From contig NZ_JOEC01000002.1 in NCBI RefSeq assembly GCF_000718085.1, positions 496,001-560,000 on the forward strand: 64,000 nucleotides of DNA, in the 5' to 3' direction. Below the pieces are notes generated by a model. The model did not search any database. It was not told the DNA's origin and worked only from the letters and a program-made list of their open reading frames with translations. This DNA comes from Mycetocola saprophilus (GTDB taxonomy: Bacteria > Actinomycetota > Actinomycetes > Actinomycetales > Microbacteriaceae). A program made the translations under genes and the position numbers. Of the stretch, positions 35,895-43,960 are shown in pieces; within the stretch, counting starts at the first letter, position 1, and each line of letters begins with the position of its first letter.

Positions 35895-37082
35895 CTAGGC
35901 GCGTTCGGCCAGCAGCGCCGCGTGCTGCCCGTCGATCCGGGTGAGGAACAGCGTGGCCGAGTTTTTCCCCGAGAGTGACATCCGTTTGCGGAAGGTCGCC
36001 GGGTCGATATCCACCCCGCGCTTCTTGACCTCCAGCGTGCCGATCCCGCGCGCCTTGAGTTCCCGCTTGAGCTTCTTCTCATCCAGGGTGAATCGTTCCA
36101 GGATTCGGAAGCGGGCGGCAAACGGGGTCTCGACCGCCGCGTCTCCGGTCAGGTAGGCGATGCCCGAGCTCAGCATGCCCGCGCCCAGCTCCCGCGCTAG
36201 GTCGCCGATCAGCCGGGCCCGGATCACCGAGCCGTCGGGCTCATACAGATACTCACCGAGCTCGCGCACCTCGACATCCGCGCTGTCCGCTGCGGCGATC
36301 ATCTCGTGGCTACCGGCATCGTTCATCACCAGGGCGGCACGGGTGATACCCGGACGCGCGAGCCTCGGGGACCAGAGCCCGAGTTCCACAACCTGTCCAT
36401 CCACGGTGATCCACTGCGCCTCCCAGCCCTCGGGGATGTCCTCGCGGTCGAACCCCGGGCCGAGCTTGATGCCCACGGCCCGCGTCTCGGCCAGGCCGAA
36501 GGCGAAGTCAAGGCTCGGGGAGTAGTCGGAGGCGCGGGTCAACCGGGTGGTGTTGCTGTGGCCCGAGGTGCGCCGGGCGGGATCGAGATAGATCGCGTCG
36601 TACGGGGCCAGGTCCACATCCTCGGCGGAGGCGTTGAGGACGTCGGCGTTCTCAAACGGGGCCAGGTTGTAGCTGGCGAGGGTCGCGGTGACCTCGTCGC
36701 GATCCACCGCGGTAACCCGCAGCCCGATGGCCGCGGCGGCCAACGCGTCGCCGCCGATCCCGCAGCCCAGGTCGATCAGGTGGTCGGGGGCCAGGGCCCG
36801 AAAGCGGCCGGCGTGCAGCGCGGCCACGCGCAGTCGGGTGGCCTGTTCGAGGCCCGCCTGGGTGAAGAGCATACGCTCGGCAAACTCACCGAACTTTCCC
36901 ACCGCCTTGCGGCGCAGCCGATCCTGGGTCAGCGCGGCCGACACCAGCGCCGGGGCATGGCCCTGGGCTCGCAGACGGCTGACCCGCGTCACCGGGTCGG
37001 CGCCCGCGGGTTCCTGCGCCAGATCGTCGAGGAGACGCAGCCCCTCGGGGGTCAGCAGTTCGAGTAGCTCGTTTCTGTCCAC
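35895..37082 (-). CDS. Class I SAM-dependent methyltransferase with THUMP-like domain
   Basis: A 395-residue protein. The N-terminal helical part (1-90) leads into a Rossmann methyltransferase with LIDLGCGIGGDALAAAAIG (SAM loop, near residue 104) and the acidic residue in VTAVDRDEVTATLA. The next motif is YDAIYLDPARR, a DPxR variant of the catalytic DPP(F/Y). The C-terminal 80 residues (FTLDEKKLKRELKARGIGTLEVKKRGVDIDPATFRKRM) are the THUMP-like domain. This suggests an RNA substrate, possibly tRNA or rRNA, but none is proven. The GTG at 37082 has TAGGTT exactly 6 nt upstream and no ribosome site. Confidence 0.82.
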   Translation of the reverse strand: MDRNELLELLTPEGLRLLDDLAQEPAGADPVTRVSRLRAQGHAPALVSAALTQDRLRRKAVGKFGEFAERMLFTQAGLEQATRLRVAALHAGRFRALAPDHLIDLGCGIGGDALAAAAIGLRVTAVDRDEVTATLASYNLAPFENADVLNASAEDVDLAPYDAIYLDPARRTSGHSNTTRLTRASDYSPSLDFAFGLAETRAVGIKLGPGFDREDIPEGWEAQWITVDGQVVELGLWSPRLARPGITRAALVMNDAGSHEMIAAADSADVEVRELGEYLYEPDGSVIRARLIGDLARELGAGMLSSGIAYLTGDAAVETPFAARFRILERFTLDEKKLKRELKARGIGTLEVKKRGVDIDPATFRKRMSLSGKNSATLFLTRIDGQHAALLAERA

Positions 37083-37088
37083 CGCCCA

Positions 37089-37094
37089 AACCTA
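37089..37094 (-). promoter_or_regulatory. Putative -10 box (TAGGTT), leaderless spacing
   Basis: On the minus strand TAGGTT ends 6 nt before the GTG at 37082. Confidence 0.45.
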
Positions 37095-37145
37095 CCAATA
37101 TCGCGGGGAACGTGTCGGGGCCATGCCGCCGAATGTGTCGCCGCG

Positions 37146-37172
37146 TTGGCACTCGCGTTGCAAGAGTGCCAA
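37146..37172. promoter_or_regulatory. CIRCE element 1 (HrcA operator)
   Basis: TTGGCACTC-N9-GAGTGCCAA is a perfect 9-9-9 inverted repeat, one base per arm from the classic CIRCE. It overlaps the -35 of the groES promoter. Confidence 0.93.
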
Positions 37173-37186
37173 CGGATCCCTAGACT
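37158..37186 (+). promoter_or_regulatory. groES promoter
   Basis: TTGCAA (37158-37163), a 17-nt spacer and TAGACT (37181-37186) make a good sigma-A promoter. The -35 lies inside CIRCE 1, and the expected start point falls in CIRCE 2, so HrcA can block it from both sides. Confidence 0.75.
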
Positions 37187-37190
37187 GTGA

Positions 37191-37217
37191 TTAGCACTCT
37201 CGACGTGAGGGTGCTAA
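37191..37217. promoter_or_regulatory. CIRCE element 2 (HrcA operator)
   Basis: TTAGCACTC-N9-GGGTGCTAA; the left arm is the exact consensus and the right arm differs at one position. It lies at the predicted transcription start and in the 5' leader. Confidence 0.93.
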
Positions 37218-37245
37218 CCACGCTTAGTCTAGAAAGAGGTCAACC

Positions 37246-37542
37246 GTGTCGGTCTCCATCAAGCCGCTCGAGGATCGCATCGTCATCAAGCAGGTCGAGG
37301 CGGAGCGTACCACTGCTTCGGGCCTGGTCATCCCCGAGTCCGCAACCGAAAAGCCCCAGGAGGGCGAGGTTGTTGCGGTCGGTCCGGGTCGCATCGACGA
37401 CAACGGCAACCGCATCCCGCTCGACGTCGCCGTCGGCGACAAGGTCATCTACTCCAAGTACGGCGGAACCGAGGTGAAGTACGGCGGGGAAGACCTGCTC
37501 GTGCTCTCGGCTCGCGACGTCCTCGCCGTGGTGGTTCGCTAA
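37246..37542 (+). CDS. groES: Co-chaperonin GroES
   Basis: GroES caps the GroEL folding chamber. The 98-residue product has [16 protein letters not shown], the mobile-loop region [21 protein letters not shown], and the C-terminal [25 protein letters not shown]. The GTG at 37246 follows AAAGAGG. Two CIRCE elements in tandem mark HrcA heat-shock control. No groEL follows: a 20-bp-stem terminator and an opposite-strand gene come next, so groEL must lie elsewhere. Confidence 0.97.
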   Translation: MSVSIKPLEDRIVIKQVEAERTTASGLVIPESATEKPQEGEVVAVGPGRIDDNGNRIPLDVAVGDKVIYSKYGGTEVKYGGEDLLVLSARDVLAVVVR

Positions 37543-37553
37543 CCACGCAGGAG

Positions 37554-37596
37554 ACAACACAGCGCCCATCCGGATTCCGGATGGGCGCTGTGTTGT
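37554..37596. terminator. Bidirectional terminator after groES
   Basis: A perfect 20-bp stem (37554-37573 with 37577-37596) with a 3-nt loop between groES and a convergent gene. Confidence 0.88.
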
Positions 37597-37603
37597 GCGG
37601 GGG

Positions 37604-38116
37604 CTAGTAGCTCGAGTAGTCCATCGGGGCGTTTGCGAACAGGATGACCGCAAACACGATGTAGAAGGCAAAGATCAGCAGTCCGATCACCGTGAAGATG
37701 TAGCTCAGCACCAGGCCGGCGGTTGCTAGGCCCGCGCCGCCCTCGCCGGAGGTCTTGAGCTGCTTCTTTGCGATGTGTCCCAGCACGATACCGGCCGGGG
37801 CGAACACAAACGCGAAGACCAGCGAGAGGATCGCCAGCAGGTTGGTGCGCGGCGGGGCAGCCGGGTAACCGGGCTGGGCGTATCCCTGCTGAGGGTAACC
37901 CTGCTGGGCACCGTAGGCCTCGGGAGCGGGGTAGCCCTGCGGGGTCGGGTAGCCGGCCTGCTCGGGCTGAGCTGGGTAGGCGGGCTGACCGTAGGGCTGT
38001 TCCGGCTGCGCCGGGTACGCGGGCTGGCCGTAGGGCTGCTCGGGCTGCGCCGGGTAGGCGGGCTGGCCCTGGGGCTGCTCGGGCTGCGCCGGGAAGTTAT
38101 TATTGTTGTCGCTCAT
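37604..38116 (-). CDS. DUF4190 domain membrane protein with Gln/Pro/Tyr-rich N-terminus
   Basis: A 170-residue protein of unknown function. Residues 1-85 are low-complexity repeats of the form [14 protein letters not shown], repeated about three times. The C-terminal half is the DUF4190 unit: one hydrophobic helix ([23 protein letters not shown]), the conserved loop [24 protein letters not shown], and a second helix. The GEGGxGLAxAGLxxGY loop is identical in type to the next two genes. The ATG at 38116 follows GAGGGGAT. The open frame extends upstream without family sequence. Such proteins may be envelope or signalling scaffolds, but no role is established. Confidence 0.8.
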   Translation of the reverse strand: MSDNNNNFPAQPEQPQGQPAYPAQPEQPYGQPAYPAQPEQPYGQPAYPAQPEQAGYPTPQGYPAPEAYGAQQGYPQQGYAQPGYPAAPPRTNLLAILSLVFAFVFAPAGIVLGHIAKKQLKTSGEGGAGLATAGLVLSYIFTVIGLLIFAFYIVFAVILFANAPMDYSSY

Positions 38117-38196
38117 GGTGTGATCCCCTCGAAGTGTGTTTCCTAATTCTGACATACCCGCGTATTTCGGGGCCAGTGGGGGACATCCGAGTAAAC

Positions 38197-38223
38197 AAAA
38201 CGCCCGCTCGGTGAAGCGGGCGT
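38197..38223 (-). terminator. Terminator for the middle DUF4190 gene
   Basis: ACGCCCGCT pairs with AGCGGGCGT around a 6-nt loop. Read on the minus strand it ends in TTTTG, just after the stop at 38238. Confidence 0.75.
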
Positions 38224-38237
38224 CTCGTGTGCGGCGG

Positions 38238-38645
38238 CTAGTAGCCGTAACCGCTGTAACCGGCGGTGGCGCCGATGATTCCACCCACGAGGCCGATCAC
38301 GAAGAACATCAGCCACAGGGCAAAGAAGATGTAGCCGATGATCAGGCCCGCCTTGGCCAGACCCGCGCCGCCCTCCCCCGAGGTCTTCAGCTGCTTGAGC
38401 GAGATGTGACCGAGGACGATCCCCGCCGGGGCAAATACGATTCCGAAGATCAGCGCGAGGATGGCCATGATGCTGGTCTTCTGCGGTGCGGCGGCGTAGC
38501 CGGGCTGGGCATACCCCGGCTGCGGTGCGGCGTACCCCTGCTGCGGAGCCGCGGCGTACCCCTGAAGTTCCGGGGCGGGCTGCTGGGTGGGGTACGCGGC
38601 GGGCTGTTCGGCACCCGGCTGCGGGGTGAAGTTGGGGTCGCTCAT
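38238..38645 (-). CDS. DUF4190 domain membrane protein
   Basis: A 135-residue paralogue of its neighbours. The N-terminus (1-55) is Gln/Pro/Tyr/Ala-rich with [14 protein letters not shown] repeats. The DUF4190 unit follows: the helix [22 protein letters not shown], the loop [23 protein letters not shown], and a second helix ending in a Gly/Tyr-rich tail ([10 protein letters not shown]). The ATG at 38645 has GGAGAT upstream. A 19-bp motif 32 nt before the start is shared with the next gene, so both may answer to one regulator. It has its own terminator, so it is a separate transcript. Confidence 0.8.
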   Translation of the reverse strand: MSDPNFTPQPGAEQPAAYPTQQPAPELQGYAAAPQQGYAAPQPGYAQPGYAAAPQKTSIMAILALIFGIVFAPAGIVLGHISLKQLKTSGEGGAGLAKAGLIIGYIFFALWLMFFVIGLVGGIIGATAGYSGYGY

Positions 38646-38676
38646 GTTCGGATCTCCTTGATAAAACCGTTTTCCT

Positions 38677-38695
38677 CCACGCTTTCACACCCGTG
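38677..38695. promoter_or_regulatory. Shared upstream motif of DUF4190 genes, copy 1
   Basis: CCACGCTTTCACACCCGTG, 31 nt upstream of the gene starting at 38645. It matches copy 2 at 18 of 19 positions. Confidence 0.45.
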
Positions 38696-38756
38696 TGGGC
38701 GGAGGCACCGGGGAGTCACAACGAGTATTGAGAACTGTCGCATAGCGTATGCGGGT

Positions 38757-39107
38757 CTAGACATACATCTCGCTGAAGATCGCTCCGAACAGGAGCTTCA
38801 TGAGAACAAAAAACAGCACCAGGCCGATAACTGCCAGGAATGTGCTGACGTATCCGACGATCAGACCCGCTCGTGCCAATCCCCGGCCGCCCTCTCCGGA
38901 GGTCTTGACCTTTGAGAGTGCGATGTGCCCGAGCACGATGCCAACCGGGGGAATGAGAATCCCGAAAATGAGCGCCAGGATCGCCATCGTCGCGGTGCGT
39001 GGAGGCACCGTGGGGTACACCTGCGGCCTGCCCGCTGAATACGGTGACATCGAATACGGGGGATACCCCGAACTCTCGGACGGGAAGTGGGGTGTGGGTT
39101 CAGTCAT
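38757..39107 (-). CDS. DUF4190 domain membrane protein
   Basis: A 116-residue paralogue with a shorter N-terminal region (Ser/Tyr/Pro-rich, SSGYPPYSMSPYSAGRP). The DUF4190 unit follows: the helix [22 protein letters not shown], the loop LSKVKTSGEGGRGLARAGLIVGY, and a second helix (LAVIGLVLFFVLMKLLFGAIF). The ATG at 39107 follows AGGAG. It is the first of three tandem minus-strand copies. A shared 19-bp motif stands 25 nt upstream. The function is unknown. Confidence 0.8.
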   Translation of the reverse strand: MTEPTPHFPSESSGYPPYSMSPYSAGRPQVYPTVPPRTATMAILALIFGILIPPVGIVLGHIALSKVKTSGEGGRGLARAGLIVGYVSTFLAVIGLVLFFVLMKLLFGAIFSEMYV

Positions 39108-39132
39108 GTCTGCTCCTGGAATGCCGGTCAGA

Positions 39133-39151
39133 CCACGCTTTCACGCCCGTG
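39133..39151. promoter_or_regulatory. Shared upstream motif of DUF4190 genes, copy 2
   Basis: CCACGCTTTCACGCCCGTG, 25 nt upstream of the gene starting at 39107; one base differs from copy 1. Confidence 0.45.
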
Positions 39152-39267
39152 GTGCTCGTGGGCCGGGGCGGCGGAACCGGTGTCGAGGGCTGTCGCATGC
39201 GGACTTACGGAATCGTCGCCCCGATATTCGGGTTATCCTCGGTTGTTCCCACAAAGAAAGCACACCC

Positions 39268-40257
39268 TTGACTTCCCCTACCCCGTCCGAGTCACGCCGC
39301 GGCCTCTCCTATGCGCTCCTGTCCTACCTGATCTGGGGTATCCTGCCGCTGTACTTCGTCCTGCTCAGCTCCGTTAACCCCTTCGAGATCGTCGCCTGGC
39401 GGATCGTGTTCACCGCGATTCTCTGCGCCCTGCTGATCACGATCACCCGCACCTGGTCCGAGGTGCGCGAGGTCCTGCGCCGTCCGCGCATGGTCGGCGT
39501 GATCGCCGCCGCGGGCCTGGTCATCTATGTCAACTGGCAAACCTATGTGATCGCGACCACGAGTGGCTATGTGGTCGAGGCCGCGCTGGGATACTTTGTG
39601 AACCCGGTGGTCACCATCCTGCTGGGCGTGATCATCTACCGCGAGAAGCTGCGCCCCACCCAGTGGTTTGCGCTGGGCATGACCGTGGTCGCGTTTGTGA
39701 TCATCTCGATCGGCCTGGGCCGGGTACCCTGGATTGCGCTGATCCTCGCGGTGACCTTCGGCATCTACGGCGTCCTGAAGAAGGGCATCGGGGCCCGGGT
39801 CAGCGCGCTCACCGGACTGTTTGTCGAGACGATCCTGCTGCTGCCGGTGGCCGCGATCATCATCGGCATTGTCTGGGCTCACACCGGCAGCCTGGACCTG
39901 CTGCACTCCTCGCCGCTGCTGACCATCCTCATGATCGCGACCGGAATCACCACCGCGGCCCCGCTGCTGCTGTTCGCCTCGGGCGCTCGCCGCATCTCGC
40001 TGACCACCCTGGGATTCGCCCAGTACCTCGGCCCGACGCTGATGTTCCTGATCGGCTGGCTGGTGCTCGGCGAGCAGCTGCCGCCCGAGCGCTGGATCGG
40101 ATTTGGGATCGTGTGGCTTTCACTCGTTATCCTGTCGGTAGACCTGGTTCGCCACGGCCGGGCCAACCGGCTCGCGGATGCCGCGCTGGCCCAGGCCCAG
40201 ACCGGCGCGATCCCGATCGTTGCCCCCACAGAGAAGCCTGAGAACCAGGGGAAATAA
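39268..40257 (+). CDS. rarD: EamA/RarD family transporter
   Basis: A 329-residue membrane protein of the drug/metabolite transporter superfamily with about ten helices in two EamA repeats. The N-terminal SYALLSYLIWGILPLYFVLL, then ILLGVIIYREKLRPTQWFALG, and LGFAQYLGPTLMFLIGWLVLGE in the second repeat fit RarD. The transported substrate is unknown; the name comes from a chloramphenicol-sensitivity link in other bacteria. The start is taken as TTG at 39268, because the first helix follows directly and AAAGAAAG lies upstream. The longer frame overlaps the minus-strand DUF4190 gene and is not conserved. A TATCCT box at 39234-39239 could be the -10. Confidence 0.85.
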   Translation: MTSPTPSESRRGLSYALLSYLIWGILPLYFVLLSSVNPFEIVAWRIVFTAILCALLITITRTWSEVREVLRRPRMVGVIAAAGLVIYVNWQTYVIATTSGYVVEAALGYFVNPVVTILLGVIIYREKLRPTQWFALGMTVVAFVIISIGLGRVPWIALILAVTFGIYGVLKKGIGARVSALTGLFVETILLLPVAAIIIGIVWAHTGSLDLLHSSPLLTILMIATGITTAAPLLLFASGARRISLTTLGFAQYLGPTLMFLIGWLVLGEQLPPERWIGFGIVWLSLVILSVDLVRHGRANRLADAALAQAQTGAIPIVAPTEKPENQGK

Positions 40258-40278
40258 ATCTCCCGCAATATCGCTTAA

Positions 40279-41862
<1,584 letters not shown>

Positions 41863-41875
41863 TCGCCCGTAACGG

Positions 41876-41917
41876 AGGGCGGCCCCGGAACGTAATCGTT
41901 CCGGGGCCGCCCTCTTA
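41876..41917. terminator. Terminator after guaB
   Basis: A perfect 17-bp stem (41876-41892 with 41897-41913) with a TAAT loop. The T run is weak. It also ends the convergent AraC gene. Confidence 0.8.
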
Positions 41918-42799
41918 GTGTGTGGTGGCGCGGAGGAGTGCGCCGTCTCGGGAGGGAGAAACGCCAAACTCACGTCGGTACTCTCGGCTGAACTGGGACG
42001 GACTCTCATATCCGACGGAGTATGCCACTCCGGTGACATCCGTCTCGCCGGCCGCGAGACGAATGCGAGCGTCCTGCAGGCGCAACATCTTTTGGAACTG
42101 AATCGGGCTCATCGCGGTTGCCGCCTGAAACGACCGATAAAAGGTGGACTCACTCATGCGGCTCATCGTGGCGAGCTCGCTGACCCGCAACGGCTCAACA
42201 AAGTGCTCGCGGATGTGACGCATGGCGCGGCCAATCCGAGTCTGCCGGCCGTCCGGCAGCCCCAGCCCGCGCACGGCGGCACCATGGGGGCCGCGCAGCA
42301 GCAACCAGATCAGCTCCCGCTCAATGAGCGGGGCGAGTGCCTCGCGATCGCGTGGCCGGTCGCACAGTGACACCATGCGAAAGACCGCGTCAATCAGATG
42401 TTCGGTGGCTTCCCCCACGCTGGAGGCGTGTGCGCGGTCGCTGCGCTCCGCCGGGAGGTGTGCTGCGGCGGGGGAGTTCAGTACCTCCGCTATCGTTTCC
42501 GGGCGCAGGTTGAGCGAGAATCCCAGTGCCGGCTTGGCCGGGGTTGCCTCGGTAAACGCGCCTGAAATAGGCAGATCCATCGATGTGACCAGAATCTGTC
42601 CGCTGCGGTACTCCAGCACTTCCGTGCCAAAGGTCATGCGTTTAGTTCCCTGTGCCATCAGCACAAATAGGGTGCCGGTGGAGGAAAAGACGGGTGCGCC
42701 AACGCGCGGAACCGAGGAGATGCGAACGCCGGGTGCAACGGTGCGCTCGCCGTCGCACACGTGCCGGCCGATGAGGTCGCGAAGGTCATCGATTTTCAT
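41915..42799 (-). CDS. AraC family regulator (AraC_N cupin type), divergent from an SDR
   Basis: A 294-residue regulator. The N-terminal AraC_N-type sensor (about 20-165) includes PVFSSTGTLFVLMAQGTKRMTFG and FSLNLRPETIAEVL. The C-terminal AraC domain (about 190-285) has both helix-turn-helix units: LRVSELATMSRMSESTFYRSF and VTGVAYSVGYESPSQFSREYRREFGVSP. It is divergent from a short-chain dehydrogenase with a 148-bp gap that holds a TTGCC-N7-GGCAA palindrome, the usual layout of a regulator and its target. The GC content is visibly lower than in guaB next door (about 53% in the stretch 42541-42600). With the SDR it forms an insertion bounded by two guaB 3' ends. Confidence 0.9.
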   Translation of the reverse strand: MKIDDLRDLIGRHVCDGERTVAPGVRISSVPRVGAPVFSSTGTLFVLMAQGTKRMTFGTEVLEYRSGQILVTSMDLPISGAFTEATPAKPALGFSLNLRPETIAEVLNSPAAAHLPAERSDRAHASSVGEATEHLIDAVFRMVSLCDRPRDREALAPLIERELIWLLLRGPHGAAVRGLGLPDGRQTRIGRAMRHIREHFVEPLRVSELATMSRMSESTFYRSFQAATAMSPIQFQKMLRLQDARIRLAAGETDVTGVAYSVGYESPSQFSREYRREFGVSPSRDGALLRATTH

Positions 42800-42839
42800 G
42801 ATTCAATTCTGCCTGTGCGCATCCCCGACCGGGCAGGTT

Positions 42840-42856
42840 TTGCCAGGATTAGGCAA
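42840..42856. promoter_or_regulatory. Palindrome between the AraC and SDR genes
   Basis: TTGCC-N7-GGCAA in the divergent gap. A second GCC/CAGG inverted pair surrounds it. It is a candidate binding site for the AraC protein, which could control both genes. Confidence 0.4.
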
Positions 42857-42947
42857 GAATCTGCGAGGAACTGATGGGGTGATCCCGTGCGTCGAGTGTT
42901 GACTGAATACCGATACTCCTCACGCCCACGAATGAACGGGAAACCTC

Positions 42948-43706
42948 ATGACTATTGCACTCATCACCGGCGCAAGCTCCGGAATTGGCCGGGCCGCGGC
43001 CACGTCAATCGCACGCACGGGGGCTGGCGTGGTCCTCACCTATCGGGGAAACCGAGCCGGAGCGGATGAGGCGGTTGCCGAGATTCGTGCCGCCGGCGGG
43101 CAGGCCGCAGCCCTGAGCCTCGATCTGGGAGACTCGGCCTCGTTCGTGGATTTCCGGGAACGGCTGACGCAGATCCTCGCGGCGGAGTGGGGCACCGACA
43201 CGATCAACGTTCTGGTTAACAACGGCGGCTTCAGCGCCGCTGAGCCGTATGCGGAGCTCAGCGAGCAGACGTTTGATCACCTGGCGGATGGACTCCTGAA
43301 GGGCCCGTTCTTCCTGACCCAGGCGCTTCTCCCTCTGCTGGCGGACGGCGGTTCCATCATCAACGTCACCAGTTCCTCCACCGCACCGATGTCCGTAACC
43401 CCCGGCTACTCGGCCTATGCGGCGATGAAGGGTGCTCTCGTGGTGCTCACCCGGTACCAGGCGAAGGAACTGAGCGGTCGCGGCGTGCGAGTGAACTCCG
43501 TATCGCCGGGCCCCACCCTCACGCGCCTGGGAAATGATGGATTCTCCCGCAACCCCGACGTCATCCCGATGCTCGCTGAGCGCACGGCCCTGGGACGGGT
43601 CGGGGAGGGACGGGACGTTGGCGACGTCATCGCGTTCCTGGCTTCGGATGCGTCCCGCTGGGTTACCGCGCAGGACATCGAGGTATCCGGCGGTTTTGGG
43701 CTCTAG
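42948..43706 (+). CDS. Short-chain dehydrogenase/reductase (classical SDR)
   Basis: A 252-residue NAD(P)-dependent oxidoreductase. The cofactor motif GASSGIG is at residues 8-14. A basic Arg in LTYRGNRAG after the second strand points to NADPH. The NNAG motif appears as NNGG, the catalytic Ser is in VTSSSTAPM, and the Tyr-Lys pair is in YAAMK. The C-terminal VTAQDIEVSGGFGL is typical. The substrate is unknown. The ATG has only a weak ribosome site (GGGAA). AraC lies divergently upstream and is the probable regulator. Its stop is 25 nt from a truncated guaB copy. Confidence 0.9.
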   Translation: MTIALITGASSGIGRAAATSIARTGAGVVLTYRGNRAGADEAVAEIRAAGGQAAALSLDLGDSASFVDFRERLTQILAAEWGTDTINVLVNNGGFSAAEPYAELSEQTFDHLADGLLKGPFFLTQALLPLLADGGSIINVTSSSTAPMSVTPGYSAYAAMKGALVVLTRYQAKELSGRGVRVNSVSPGPTLTRLGNDGFSRNPDVIPMLAERTALGRVGEGRDVGDVIAFLASDASRWVTAQDIEVSGGFGL

Positions 43707-43731
43707 CCAGTCGCCCCATCGAACCGAGGGC

Positions 43732-43824
43732 GGCAAGTTTGTTCGGTTCACCGAGGCCGGCCTCAAGGAGAGCCACCCGCACGACATCCAGATGGTGGGC
43801 GAGGCTCCCAACCACCGCGGCTAA
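43732..43824 (+). pseudogene. Second, truncated copy of the guaB 3' end
   Basis: About 93 bp align without gaps to the last 93 bp of guaB (41770-41862), with about 8 mismatches and an identical 44-bp block (41793-41836 and 43755-43798). Read in frame it gives [19 protein letters not shown], then MVGEAPNHRG and a TAA at the matching place. Several differences are synonymous, so it comes from a diverged guaB and not a fresh copy. There is no start codon or remaining IMPDH domain. It marks the far edge of the AraC/SDR insertion. Confidence 0.88.
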
Positions 43825-43838
43825 TCTGGTATCCCAAT

Positions 43839-43871
43839 ACGGGCCGGTGATCCTGATCACCGGCCCGTTTT
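43839..43871 (+). terminator. Terminator after the guaB remnant
   Basis: A 13-bp stem (43839-43851 with 43856-43868) plus TTTT. Its core GGGCCGGTGATC recurs in the terminator at 49875-49918. Confidence 0.85.
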
Positions 43872-43948
43872 GTGTGCACGAACGACACGTCCGGCCGGAG
43901 TGTGACGGAGTTCGAAACAGGATTTCCCCGCGGACCCATGACAGCCAG

Positions 43949-43954
43949 TATGCT
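43949..43954 (+). promoter_or_regulatory. Putative -10 box (TATGCT) of the LuxR gene
   Basis: TATGCT ends 6 nt before the GTG at 43961, which picks that codon as start in a frame that is open far upstream. Confidence 0.5.
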
Positions 43955-43960
43955 GCCAGC

